64,000 nt of DNA, from assembly GCA_002869585.1 (NCBI GenBank), contig PKUO01000088.1, forward strand, positions 62,001 to 126,000. The letters run 5' to 3'. Source of the stretch: Sedimenticola sp. (GTDB lineage Bacteria; Pseudomonadota; Gammaproteobacteria; Chromatiales; Chromatiaceae). Position numbers and translations under genes: made by a program. The notes under the pieces were generated by a model that was not told the DNA's origin, made no database searches, and worked only from the letters and a program-made list of their open reading frames with translations. Below, piece by piece: positions 44,765-53,850 of this stretch (position 1 is its first letter; every line of letters begins with the position of its first letter).

Positions 44765-46027
44765 GTGGAAGCTTTAACACAGTTGAGTTACGCGCTCGAC
44801 ACATTCTATTTTCTGGTTTCGGGTGCCCTGGTGATGTGGATGGCAGCCGGTTTTGCAATGCTCGAGGCGGGCCTGGTGCGGGCGAAAAATACCGCTGAGA
44901 TTCTGACCAAGAACGTCGCCCTGTTTGCCATCGCCTGTATCATGTTCATGCTGATGGGTTACAACATCATGTACCCCGGTGATGCGGCCAGCAGCTGGTG
45001 GCCGGGTATCTCCTTCCTGCTCGGTGCAGACAACACGGTGGAAGCCGTGGTTGCCGGCGGCGAAGATGCCCCTTACTACTCCACCATGGCCGATTTCTTC
45101 TTCCAGGTGGTGTTCGTCGCCACGGCCATGTCGATTGTCTCGGGTGCCGTGGCTGAACGCATGAAGCTGTGGAGCTTCCTGGTGTTCGCGGTGTTCATGA
45201 CCGGTCTGATCTACCCGATTCAGGGCTATTGGAAGTGGGGCGGTGGTTTCCTTGATGCCGCTGGTTTCCAGGATTTCGCCGGCTCAGGCGTGGTCCATCT
45301 CTGCGGTGCCGCCGCGGCCCTGGCCGGTGTGATTCTGCTGGGTGCGCGTAAGGGCAAGTACGGACCTAATGGTGAGGTGCGGGCCATCCCTGGCGCCAAC
45401 ATGCCGCTGGCTACCCTGGGTATGTTCATCCTCTGGCTGGGTTGGTTCGGGTTCAACGGTGGTTCCGAACTGAAGATCTCTGATGTCAGTGAGGCCAACT
45501 CGGTGGCGGCGGTATTCGTCAATACCAACATGGCTGCGGCCGGTGGTGTGGTTGCCGCGTTGCTGATGGCGCGTCTGATCTTCGGCAAGGCCGATCTGAC
45601 CATGGCCCTCAACGGCGCTCTAGCCGGTCTGGTTGCCATTACGGCTGAACCCCTAGCGCCCAGTGCGCTGTGGGCAACCGGTGTCGGCGTCATCGGCGGT
45701 ATGCTGGTGGTGTTAGCAATCATTACCCTGGATAAGTTGAAGATCGATGATCCGGTGGGTGCCATCTCGGTACATGGTGTGGTGGGCATGTGGGGACTGC
45801 TCGCGGTTCCTTTCTCCAACACCGATGCGACCTTTGCCGCTCAGCTCACCGGACTGACCGTGATTTTCGCCTGGACCTTCACCGCCAGCTTCATCGTCTG
45901 GTTGGTGTTAAAGATGACCATGGGCATTCGGGTCTCCGAGGAAGAGGAGTACGAGGGTTGTGATATCGGCGAGTGTGGCCTGGAGGCCTATCCCGAGTTC
46001 ACCGGCTCCCGTGGGTCAGCCATCTAG
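44765..46027 (+). CDS. amtB: Ammonium transporter AmtB
   Basis: A 420-residue inner-membrane protein with about eleven helices. The two conserved pore His residues are in [15 protein letters not shown] and [16 protein letters not shown], and the entry region [21 protein letters not shown] is typical. GTG at 44765 is the start, with GGAGGT upstream. The C-terminal tail contacts GlnK. TAG is the natural stop, and a strong terminator follows 25 bases later, itself followed by a group II intron. Confidence 0.96.
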   Translation: MEALTQLSYALDTFYFLVSGALVMWMAAGFAMLEAGLVRAKNTAEILTKNVALFAIACIMFMLMGYNIMYPGDAASSWWPGISFLLGADNTVEAVVAGGEDAPYYSTMADFFFQVVFVATAMSIVSGAVAERMKLWSFLVFAVFMTGLIYPIQGYWKWGGGFLDAAGFQDFAGSGVVHLCGAAAALAGVILLGARKGKYGPNGEVRAIPGANMPLATLGMFILWLGWFGFNGGSELKISDVSEANSVAAVFVNTNMAAAGGVVAALLMARLIFGKADLTMALNGALAGLVAITAEPLAPSALWATGVGVIGGMLVVLAIITLDKLKIDDPVGAISVHGVVGMWGLLAVPFSNTDATFAAQLTGLTVIFAWTFTASFIVWLVLKMTMGIRVSEEEEYEGCDIGECGLEAYPEFTGSRGSAI

Positions 46028-46052
46028 CAAACTCCCTGATGGGAAAAGAGCA

Positions 46053-46080
46053 AGGCGAGGGTCACCCCTCGCCTTTTTTT
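46053..46080 (+). terminator. Terminator of glnK-amtB
   Basis: A nine-base-pair GC-rich stem (46053-46061 with 46066-46074), four-base loop, then seven T. Confidence 0.95.
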
Positions 46081-46083
46081 ATG

Positions 46084-48012
46084 GTGCGCCAGGCATGGCG
46101 CGTAGCGCCTTGCCTGGCGCTGTTCTGGTCGCTGTGGTGGTGACTGGATGACTTGGAGGTGCAAGTCCTCTACCGGCCCGGCAAGGGGAACGGTTAGCCG
46201 AACAGCAAGGGTGTCCATCGTGAGGTGGAATCTGAAGGAAGCCGAAGGCAAAGCACTGGCCCGACGAACAGAAACCGCATAGGAGGCGGCCGCAGTGGGT
46301 AAGGAGTCCATTATCTTCAAAGCCCAAAACTTGCACAGAAACTGCGAACGTAGATGCGGCGGGTATAAGTGTGAAGGTCACGCGCATTACCCTGGGAGGT
46401 CTGTCTACCTGCCACTGGCTAGCGCTGTCGTGAGGCGGCGCGATGGGTGGGCAGAAGTCAGCCGAGGCCATAATAGGTTGCTTGACCAGCGACTGAAGGG
46501 CCGAACATGCAACAGGGACTGGGAACCCTGCACCTCGATGATTTCAGGAGTCGCAGACAGAAGGGCAAAGCTCTTCCCCATCGGTGAGGGTGGCGGGCAG
46601 TACCCGCTAGCGTACCCGGCTGGGGCGACAAGGATCACGGCGGTACAGGCCAACTCTCATGAGGGGCCGACATGGGACTGATGTCGGCGGTACTGGAACG
46701 AGGCAACATGATGCGGGCCTATGAACGGGTGCTCCGAAACAAGGGAGCCCCCGGCGTGGACGGCATGGCGGTGGGAGAACTCAAAGCCCACCTGAAAGTC
46801 CATTGGCCCGAAATCAAAGAGCAACTGCTGGAAGGTCGATACCAGCCGCTACCGGTGCGCAAGGTAGAGATACCCAAGCCCGGCGGTGGTCAACGTATGC
46901 TGGGAATTCCCAGCGCACAGGACCGGCTTATCCAGCAAGCCCTGCATCAAATTCTGAGTCCTCTGTTTGAGGAGACGTTCTCGACCCACAGCTACGGCTT
47001 TCGAGCGGGCCGCAGTGCCGCGCAAGCGGTACAGCAGGCCCGTAGCTATATCGAAGAAGGACGCCGCTGGGTGGTGGATGCCGATCTGGAGAAGTTCTTC
47101 GACCGGGTGAACCACGACATCCTAATGTCGCGGTTGGCCCGCAAGGTGGAAGACAAGCGGATACTCAAACTGATCCGAAGTTACCTCCAGGCCGGGATCA
47201 TGGAAGGCGGGATCACGACCGCACGGACCGAGGGCACACCGCAAGGCGGTCCCCTCTCCCCACTGTTGTCCAATATCCTGCTGACCGACCTGGATCGGGA
47301 ACTGGAACGGCGGGGTCACCGCTTCTGCCGGTACGCGGACGACTGCAACATCTACGTCCGAAGCCAACGGGCAGGGGAGCGGGTGCTGGTCTCCATGACC
47401 CACTTTCTGGAGAGCCGCCTGAAACTGCGGGTCAACCGGGATAAGAGTGGGGTGGATCGTCCGTGGAAGCGCAGCTTTCTCGGCTACACCGTCTGCAGCC
47501 GGAAATACAACGTGCGTCTGAAGGTGGCCCCCAAGTCGATTCAACGACTCAAGGGCAATCTCAAGGCGTTGTTCCGTGCAGCGAGAGGCCGCTCCATCAG
47601 GCGAACCCTTGCCGAGCTGGCCCCAAAACTCCGGGGCTGGGCCAATTACTTCCGCCATGCGGGAGTCAAAGGGGTATTCGAGGAACTGGATGGCTGGATA
47701 CGCCGCCATCTTCGTAAGATCCTCTGGCGGCAATGGAAGCGCCCGTTGACACGTGCCAGGAAGCTGATGCGTTTAGGTCTATCTGAGGTCCGCGCCTGGA
47801 CGAGCGCCACCAACGGGCGCGGCCCGTGGTGGAACTCCGGTGCTTCGCACCTGAACCAGGCGCTGACGAAGAAGCGCTTTGATCGCCTTGGACTAGTATC
47901 GCTGATGGATCAGTTCCATCGGCTCAAATGTGTTGTGTGAACCGCCGTGGTACGGAACCGTATGCCCGGTGGTGTGAGAGGACGGAGGGGGTGACCCCTC
48001 CTCCTACTCGAT
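46084..48012 (+). mobile_element. Group II intron with reverse transcriptase/maturase
   Basis: The 5' end matches the GTGCG intron start at 46084, followed by a perfect ten-base-pair helix (46086-46095 with 46111-46120) of domain I. Domains I-IV fill about 590 bases before the maturase gene (46672-47940). A domain V-like hairpin lies at about 47941-47978 and domain VI at about 47985-48008, ending near CCTACTCGAT. The element begins only three bases after the T run of the amtB terminator, a position favoured by bacterial introns that target terminators. It interrupts no gene. Exact 3' end and intron class are uncertain. Confidence 0.85.
46672..47940 (+). CDS. ltrA: Group II intron reverse transcriptase/maturase
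   Basis: A 422-residue intron-encoded protein. Reverse transcriptase blocks are in order: NKGAPGVDGM, IPKPGGGQRMLGIP, SYGFRAGRSAAQAV, GTPQGGPLSPLLSNILL and the catalytic YADD (FCRYADDCNIY). A maturase (X) domain follows with LRGWANYFRHAGVKGVF. No HNH endonuclease domain is present, so it relies on target priming without its own endonuclease. The frame is intact and the active-site residues are present, so the element may still be mobile. Confidence 0.95.
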   Translation: MGLMSAVLERGNMMRAYERVLRNKGAPGVDGMAVGELKAHLKVHWPEIKEQLLEGRYQPLPVRKVEIPKPGGGQRMLGIPSAQDRLIQQALHQILSPLFEETFSTHSYGFRAGRSAAQAVQQARSYIEEGRRWVVDADLEKFFDRVNHDILMSRLARKVEDKRILKLIRSYLQAGIMEGGITTARTEGTPQGGPLSPLLSNILLTDLDRELERRGHRFCRYADDCNIYVRSQRAGERVLVSMTHFLESRLKLRVNRDKSGVDRPWKRSFLGYTVCSRKYNVRLKVAPKSIQRLKGNLKALFRAARGRSIRRTLAELAPKLRGWANYFRHAGVKGVFEELDGWIRRHLRKILWRQWKRPLTRARKLMRLGLSEVRAWTSATNGRGPWWNSGASHLNQALTKKRFDRLGLVSLMDQFHRLKCVV

Positions 48013-48027
48013 TCCTGAAAATCTCTG

Positions 48028-49716
48028 TCAGAGCTTGAAGTGGCCCAGCAGGGTATGCAGTCGGTTGGCAGCGCTGTTGAGTTCTGCGACCTGGGTATCG
48101 GTCTGACGCATATCATCGGCGGTCTCGGCGGCCATCTGGCTGATGCCGTTGAGATTGCGGTTGATCTCCTCTATGACCTGTCCTTGCTCTTCCGCGGCGG
48201 TGGCGATGTGATTGGTCATGTCGGTAATTGATGAGACAGAGCTGGTTACCGTGCTCAGCTGCTCGCCGGCGTGGGTGACCAGTTCCACCGTTTTGTCGAC
48301 CCGGCTCAGGCTCTTCTCCATGGCGCTGACCATCTCCCGGGTGGCGTGCTGCAACTGCTCGGTCATCACCTGGATCTCTTCGGTGGACTCCTGGGTGCGC
48401 CCGGCCAGTGTGCGCACCTCATCGGCGACCACCGCAAACCCACGGCCCTGCTCGCCGGCGCGTGCCGCCTCGATTGCGGCGTTCAGCGCCAGCAGGTTGG
48501 TCTGCTCGGCAATGCTGCGGATCACATCCAGCACCCCGCCGATATTCTGGCTGTCGGTCTGCAGGCGCGCCAGCGCCTCGGAGGCCTTGGCGATATCCTT
48601 GGCCAGTGCCTGGGTGGAGGTGATACTGTCCTCGACAACCTTCTGTCCCTGAAGCGATGCCTGAACGGTTGCCTGGGTGGCGTCAGCGGTATGCGAGGTG
48701 TTCCTGGCGATCTCCTGAGCCGTGGCGGCGATTTCCGTGGCAGCGGTGGCTACATGGGCACAATCCTCCTCCTGCTGATGAACGGTGCGCGTGGTTCGCG
48801 TGGTGATCTGGCTCAGATTGCCGGAAAGTTGGTTGAGGCTTTCGTTGGAGAGCGCCACTTCGGAGATGGTCTGGTGCAGCCTGTCGATAAAGCGGTTGAA
48901 GGCCTTGCCGATTCTGGCCACCTCATGCTCGCCCTCCTGGTCAAGGCGCTGACTGAGATCGCCATTGCCCTGGGCGATTTCACAGAGGGCGTCAACCACC
49001 GCCTCCAGGCGGCAACCGATGGCCTTGCGGTAGATCAGCCACATGGCCGCAAACAGCACGACCAGCAGGAGGATCAGGGCGCCGATCAGGTAGTTACTCA
49101 TAGTCTGGCCGTTGGCCAGTGCCTGTTGGATTGATGTCTCGACCTCGAGCACGCCGCGAACCTCGCCCAGTTTCCAGTCGTTCTTGGGTGTATCGGCCAG
49201 GCTGTTATGGCAGGAGACGCAGGCATCCGCCACCATCAGGTCGGCAATGCCGACCCGTACGATCGGCTCGCCGTTTTTGATCTCGGTGCGCACATAGGTC
49301 TGAGTGGGATTTTTTGCCAAGGTGTCCCAGGCAGCCTGCTGATAGCTATCGAGTTTTCGCTTCTCACGATTGGGGAAGGGGAAGGCGGAATAGAGCTTGA
49401 TGTCGGTGCCCTGATCCTTGAGCAGCTCGCCCAGATCGTGAATCATGGTTGCTGGCAAGGGGATACTGTCCGCTTCGTTACTGTGGTTGAAAGACCCCTT
49501 GAGGTTGGTTTTTTCCACTACCTTGGCGATCACGTTTTTAGTGTAGTAAGCCCTCAACGTCTTGAATTGATTGACGGTTTTGGTGGCGTTCAGGACGGCT
49601 TCCTGTTTCGCGCTGTTTTCCACCATGACCGGTATGTACCATGCCAGGCCGGCCAGGCCGATGATGAATACACCGAAGACCGGGAAGAAAAGACGCCAGA
49701 ATAAAGTCCGTTTCAT
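48028..49716 (-). CDS. Methyl-accepting chemotaxis protein with c-type heme motif
   Basis: A 562-residue chemoreceptor. The N-terminal membrane helix (about 8-28) is followed by a periplasmic DUF3365/Tll0287-like domain that contains CVSCH (about residue 167), a c-type heme attachment motif, then a second membrane helix (about 206-230), a HAMP region and the signalling domain with [43 protein letters not shown] heme in the sensor suggests detection of a redox signal, O2 or NO. No CheW or CheA gene is nearby. The frame intron end lies a few bases beyond its stop. Confidence 0.93.
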   Translation of the reverse strand: MKRTLFWRLFFPVFGVFIIGLAGLAWYIPVMVENSAKQEAVLNATKTVNQFKTLRAYYTKNVIAKVVEKTNLKGSFNHSNEADSIPLPATMIHDLGELLKDQGTDIKLYSAFPFPNREKRKLDSYQQAAWDTLAKNPTQTYVRTEIKNGEPIVRVGIADLMVADACVSCHNSLADTPKNDWKLGEVRGVLEVETSIQQALANGQTMSNYLIGALILLLVVLFAAMWLIYRKAIGCRLEAVVDALCEIAQGNGDLSQRLDQEGEHEVARIGKAFNRFIDRLHQTISEVALSNESLNQLSGNLSQITTRTTRTVHQQEEDCAHVATAATEIAATAQEIARNTSHTADATQATVQASLQGQKVVEDSITSTQALAKDIAKASEALARLQTDSQNIGGVLDVIRSIAEQTNLLALNAAIEAARAGEQGRGFAVVADEVRTLAGRTQESTEEIQVMTEQLQHATREMVSAMEKSLSRVDKTVELVTHAGEQLSTVTSSVSSITDMTNHIATAAEEQGQVIEEINRNLNGISQMAAETADDMRQTDTQVAELNSAANRLHTLLGHFKL

Positions 49717-49855
49717 AGTCATTTACCTGAGTGGAAAGAGAAGGGTAGAGGTATCTTCGGCCAGTTGTTGACAAATCTTTAACCGGATTAGCTGCAGCAT
49801 CCGTGGATTCACCGTACAATTCCTTTACTTCGTAACGCCTTTCGGTAAGTGCCGC

Positions 49856-50536
49856 ATGAGTTCAGAACAGCACGACAAGCCCCTCTGCCCGGTTGAGCAA
49901 CCGGACTGTGCCTACCTGGAGGAGGTGTCGATGCTGCGCGCGAAAACCGAGGAGTTGTCGGATCTGGTGCATACCGACACCCTCACCGGGCTGTTCAATT
50001 TCCGCCACTTCTCCCTGGTCCTGGATCAGGAGATGGAGCGAACCCGCCGCGCTGGTCAGTCAACCGCCCTGGTGATGCTGGATCTCGATCACTTCAAGCA
50101 GGTGAATGACACCTGGGGCCATGACACCGGCAACCGGGTGCTGGTCCATCTGGCGGAGATCATGACCCAGGTGTTGCGCAAGGTGGACATCCCCTGCCGT
50201 TACGGCGGTGAGGAGTTCGCGGTGATTCTCCCGGGCACGCCCTTGCCGAGGGCGGTGCATGCCGCCCAGCGCCTGCGCCTGGCCCTGCAGCAGACCCCGC
50301 TGTTGCTGGATGACGGCCGGCAGATCGATGTCACCGCGAGCATGGGGGTTACCGTCTTCCTGCGCGACAGCAACCTCAGCGCCGATGCGCTGGTCAAAGA
50401 GGCCGATCACTATCTCTACCAGGCGAAAAAGGCGGGGCGAAACCGCGTCGCCTATCCCGACCTCGAGCAGTACCGGCCGAATGGCCAGGTGGGTGCCGAT
50501 GAAAAGGCCGCACTGTTTGGCAGCGATGAGTCATGA
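49856..50536 (+). CDS. Diguanylate cyclase (GGDEF)
   Basis: A 226-residue soluble GGDEF protein with an intact active site RYGGEEFAVI and the DTLTGLFNFRHF start of the domain. The preceding 40 residues are short and hold three Cys (CP, CAY); a sensory partner would have to act in trans. The I-site RxxD is not clearly present. It overlaps the next gene by four bases (ATGA). Confidence 0.93.
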   Translation: MSSEQHDKPLCPVEQPDCAYLEEVSMLRAKTEELSDLVHTDTLTGLFNFRHFSLVLDQEMERTRRAGQSTALVMLDLDHFKQVNDTWGHDTGNRVLVHLAEIMTQVLRKVDIPCRYGGEEFAVILPGTPLPRAVHAAQRLRLALQQTPLLLDDGRQIDVTASMGVTVFLRDSNLSADALVKEADHYLYQAKKAGRNRVAYPDLEQYRPNGQVGADEKAALFGSDES

Positions 50537-51021
50537 ACCGGATACCAGACAGAGTACAGGGTCCGCGCACTGTATGGCGCATGGCGTGCCTGCTCTGCAC
50601 ACTGGCGCTGGCGCCGGCCTGGACCAATGCGGAGGTCTATCGCTGGGTGGATGAAAATGGCCGGATGCAGTTCAGTGACCGCCCGGTATCGGATACTGCC
50701 CAGGAGATCGAGATCAGACAAGCCCCGCCACTGTATAGCGATGACGCACGGCAGGATCAACAGCGTAAGCGCAAGCAGGCGAAGATGCTGGAGATGTTTC
50801 AGGACCAGCGTGATGAGAAGAGCAGACGTGATGCCGAGGAGAAACGCGTTGCCGCAGAACGGCAGAAACGCTGTGCCCGGGTCCGCGATCGCCTGCGCCG
50901 CTACCAGGGCTCGGCGTTGTATGAAAACCTGACCGAAGGCGACCGCCGCTATCTGACGGATGAAGAGCGCGCGAAGGTGATCGCCGAAACCGAGCGGGAA
51001 GTGAAGCATTGGTGCGATTAA
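50533..51021 (+). CDS. DUF4124 domain protein
   Basis: A 162-residue exported protein. A signal-type hydrophobic stretch ends near TNA, followed by the DUF4124 core VYRWVDENGRMQFSDRPVSD. The rest is a charged helical region (QQRKRKQAKMLEMFQDQRDEKSRR). DUF4124 proteins are common periplasmic proteins of unknown function in gamma- and betaproteobacteria. The ATGA overlap couples it to the diguanylate cyclase. Confidence 0.85.
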   Translation: MNRIPDRVQGPRTVWRMACLLCTLALAPAWTNAEVYRWVDENGRMQFSDRPVSDTAQEIEIRQAPPLYSDDARQDQQRKRKQAKMLEMFQDQRDEKSRRDAEEKRVAAERQKRCARVRDRLRRYQGSALYENLTEGDRRYLTDEERAKVIAETEREVKHWCD

Positions 51022-51116
51022 CCTGCGTTTAATCAATAACAGCAATGGATGTGTGCTTGCCCGCACCCGGACCTAGACAGCATAATCGTCCCTTTGGCCT
51101 CGATTGAACTCCGCAC

Positions 51117-52997
51117 ATGAAAACAGACACCCCCACCATTCCGCAGAACTATGGCATCAACCGCTGGGGCGGTGGCTATTTTGGCATCAACTCCCAGGGA
51201 CATGTGACGGTGACCCCCGAGCGGCACAGCCCGGTGCAGGTAGATCTCTATCAGCTGGCCAACGAGGTCAAGGATCAGGGGCTGGCCTGGCCGGTGCTGG
51301 TGCGTTTTGTCGATATCCTGCACGACCGGGTGGCGACGCTGTGCCAGGGTTTCAGCCGGGCGTTTGAGAAGACCGGCTATGAGGGTCATTACAAGGCAGT
51401 CTACCCGATCAAGGTCAACCAGCAGCGCAGCGTGGTGGAGGAAATTCTTACCAAGGGCGGCTCCTGTGTCGGTCTCGAGGCAGGCAGCAAGCCCGAGCTG
51501 ATGGTGGTGCTGGCGCACTCGCCGGCGGGTGGCGTGATCGTCTGCAATGGTTACAAGGACCGCGAATATATCCGCCTGGCGCTGATTGGCCAACGCCTCG
51601 GGCACCGGGTCTACATAGTCATCGAAAAACCCTCGGAGCTGGCGATTGTCCTGAGCGAGGCCGAGGAGATGGGCATAGATCCTCTGTTGGGTGTGCGCAT
51701 ACGCCTGTCGGCCTCGGCCACCGGTAACTGGCAAAACAGCGGTGGCGAGAAGGCCAAGTTCGGCCTGACCGCGGGCCAGTTGCTCGCGCTGGTCAATAAA
51801 CTCAAGGAGCTGGACAAGCTCGACCGGCTGCAGTTGCTGCATTCGCATATCGGTTCACAGATTCCCAACCTGCGCGATATCCGCCGCTGCATGGGCGAGG
51901 CGGCCCAGTTCTATGGCGAGTTGCGGCGTCTGGGGGTGAATATCAATGTGGTGGATGTGGGCGGTGGTCTGGGTGTCGATTACGAGGGCACCAGCTCCCG
52001 GCACTACTGCTCCATCAACTACTCCATCGAGGACTACGCGATCGAGGTGGTGCGCGCCCTGAAGCGTATCTGCAAGGAGTTATCGCTGCCTCATCCGGAG
52101 ATTTTTTCCGAATCGGGCCGTGCCCTGACCGCCCATCATGCGATGTTGATCGTGAATGTGATCGACAGCGAACCGGCGCCGGTCGGCATTGATTCGGTGG
52201 ACCTGCCGGAAGATGCGCCGGATGTGCTGCACACCCTGAAGCTTGAACTGGAGCGCATCGGTGAAAGCTCCACCACCGAGGTGCTGCAGGAGGCTGAACA
52301 CGGCCTGGGCGAGGCGCGCGATCTGTTCCAGCAGGGGATCATTACCCTGGAGGAGCGCGCCATCGCGGAGGGTCTCTTCTATGCGATCTGCCGGCGTCTG
52401 CAGCCGCGGCTGCGTCCGGAGTCGAGCCGTCACCGCGAGCTGATCGACCAGCTCAACGAACGCCTGGCCGATCGGCTGTTCTGTAATTTCTCCCTGTTCC
52501 AGTCACTGCCGGATGTCTGGGCGATCGACCAGATCTTCCCGGTGATGCCCTTGCAGCGGCTCAACGAGGTGCCGACCCGCAACGCGGTGATCCATGACCT
52601 GACCTGCGATTCGGACGGCTGCGTCGAGAATTACGTCGATCAGGACGGGGTCGAGCGCAGTCTGCCGGTGCATGAACTGCGGGCGGATGAGCCCTATCTG
52701 CTGGGCATCTTCATGGTCGGCGCCTATCAGGAGATTCTCGGCGACATGCACAACCTGTTCGGGGATACCGATGCGGTCAATCTGGAGCTGGACGGCAAGG
52801 GCGGTTACAGCCTGACCCAGCACGAGAGCGGCGACTCGGTGGATGAGCTGATCCGCTATGTGCACTACTCCCCGGAGGCGATGCTGGAGAGCTACCGCAA
52901 GAAACTGCTGGCGTCCGATTTCGACCGCAACGAGACGCGCAAATATTTCCTCGAGCTGGAGGCCGGTTTGCACGGCTACACCTATTTCGAGGATTGA
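51117..52997 (+). CDS. speA: Biosynthetic arginine decarboxylase
   Basis: A 626-residue PLP enzyme of the alanine-racemase-fold type that makes agmatine from arginine, the first step to putrescine. The PLP Lys is in YKAVYPIKVNQQR, and LLHSHIGSQIPN, GGGLGVDYEG and the C-terminal active-site Cys region (HDLTCDSDGC) are present. Length fits SpeA. It lies alone between the DUF4124 gene and the HAD gene; polyamine genes are not adjacent. Confidence 0.96.
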   Translation: MKTDTPTIPQNYGINRWGGGYFGINSQGHVTVTPERHSPVQVDLYQLANEVKDQGLAWPVLVRFVDILHDRVATLCQGFSRAFEKTGYEGHYKAVYPIKVNQQRSVVEEILTKGGSCVGLEAGSKPELMVVLAHSPAGGVIVCNGYKDREYIRLALIGQRLGHRVYIVIEKPSELAIVLSEAEEMGIDPLLGVRIRLSASATGNWQNSGGEKAKFGLTAGQLLALVNKLKELDKLDRLQLLHSHIGSQIPNLRDIRRCMGEAAQFYGELRRLGVNINVVDVGGGLGVDYEGTSSRHYCSINYSIEDYAIEVVRALKRICKELSLPHPEIFSESGRALTAHHAMLIVNVIDSEPAPVGIDSVDLPEDAPDVLHTLKLELERIGESSTTEVLQEAEHGLGEARDLFQQGIITLEERAIAEGLFYAICRRLQPRLRPESSRHRELIDQLNERLADRLFCNFSLFQSLPDVWAIDQIFPVMPLQRLNEVPTRNAVIHDLTCDSDGCVENYVDQDGVERSLPVHELRADEPYLLGIFMVGAYQEILGDMHNLFGDTDAVNLELDGKGGYSLTQHESGDSVDELIRYVHYSPEAMLESYRKKLLASDFDRNETRKYFLELEAGLHGYTYFED

Positions 52998-53009
52998 TTT
53001 TGCGGGGGC

Positions 53010-53690
53010 TCAGGCGGTCGACTCTCCCAACACTCCGACCAGTTCAGTGAGCCCGGTGATGGTTGCGCTCGGCTCTATCCCCCAGGGGTCGAACAGCGCG
53101 CTGGCCTGACGCTGTACCCAGGCGGTGTGGAAACCGCAGTGGTGCGCACCCAGGATGTCGAAGGGATTGCTCGATATCAGCCAGGTCTCCTGCGCCTCGG
53201 ACTGGGTACGCTGGTTGAACAGCCGGTAGACCGCCGGGTCCGGCTTGAAGCTTTTTATCTCATCCACGCTGATCACATCCAGCAGGTAGTCGCGGATGCA
53301 GGCGTGTTGCAACAGGTTTTCCACATCCCCGGGCAGGCCGTTGGAGAAGGCGTAAAGCCGATGCTGAGTCTGGCTCAGCATCTCGAGTGCCTGGCGTGCA
53401 TCGTCGAAGGCAGGCAGTACCCGGTATGCGTCAAGCAGCGCCTGGGACTGGGCGCCGGTCAGGCCAAGGTCGAACTCGCGGCAGGTGTAGCTCAGGGCAT
53501 CGCGGGTGCAGATGGAAAAATCCCGGTAGGCCCCCATCAGACCACGGCGGAAGCTGTATTCAAGCTGTTTCTCCCGCCAGCGTGAGGAGAAGGCCGCCGC
53601 CCGCTCACCCAGGTGCGGGCGCAGTGCATCCACCACGCCGGCGGTGTTGATCAGGGTTCCGTAGACATCAAAGGCGAGGGTATATGGCAT
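53010..53690 (-). CDS. Haloacid dehalogenase type II (HAD)
   Basis: A 226-residue HAD hydrolase. Motifs: AFDVYGTLI (nucleophile Asp), FSNGLP, KSFKPDPAVY and SSNPFDILGAH. This matches the L-2-haloacid dehalogenase subgroup. Physiological substrate is not known; most such genes outside halo-degraders have unproven roles. ATG at 53690 is chosen because motif I must be near the start. It is divergent from polA. Confidence 0.9.
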   Translation of the reverse strand: MPYTLAFDVYGTLINTAGVVDALRPHLGERAAAFSSRWREKQLEYSFRRGLMGAYRDFSICTRDALSYTCREFDLGLTGAQSQALLDAYRVLPAFDDARQALEMLSQTQHRLYAFSNGLPGDVENLLQHACIRDYLLDVISVDEIKSFKPDPAVYRLFNQRTQSEAQETWLISSNPFDILGAHHCGFHTAWVQRQASALFDPWGIEPSATITGLTELVGVLGESTA

Positions 53691-53850
53691 GGGCTGACCT
53701 TGGCTGTTGGGTTTCTCGGGGGTGTTGTTCGATTCTAGCCGGTCTGGCCGTAGGTTTGTATGTCCAGTTGCGGTATCCTCTGGGCTATTATCAACAACAG
53801 GGTTGGGGTCGGACTGCACCGGCTTTGGCTCCTGGCTCCCAGGGAAATCG

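Noticed and set aside
46025-46027. TAG stop of amtB as another recoded codon
   Set aside because: The protein already has the full AmtB length and a terminator follows at once, so it is an ordinary stop.
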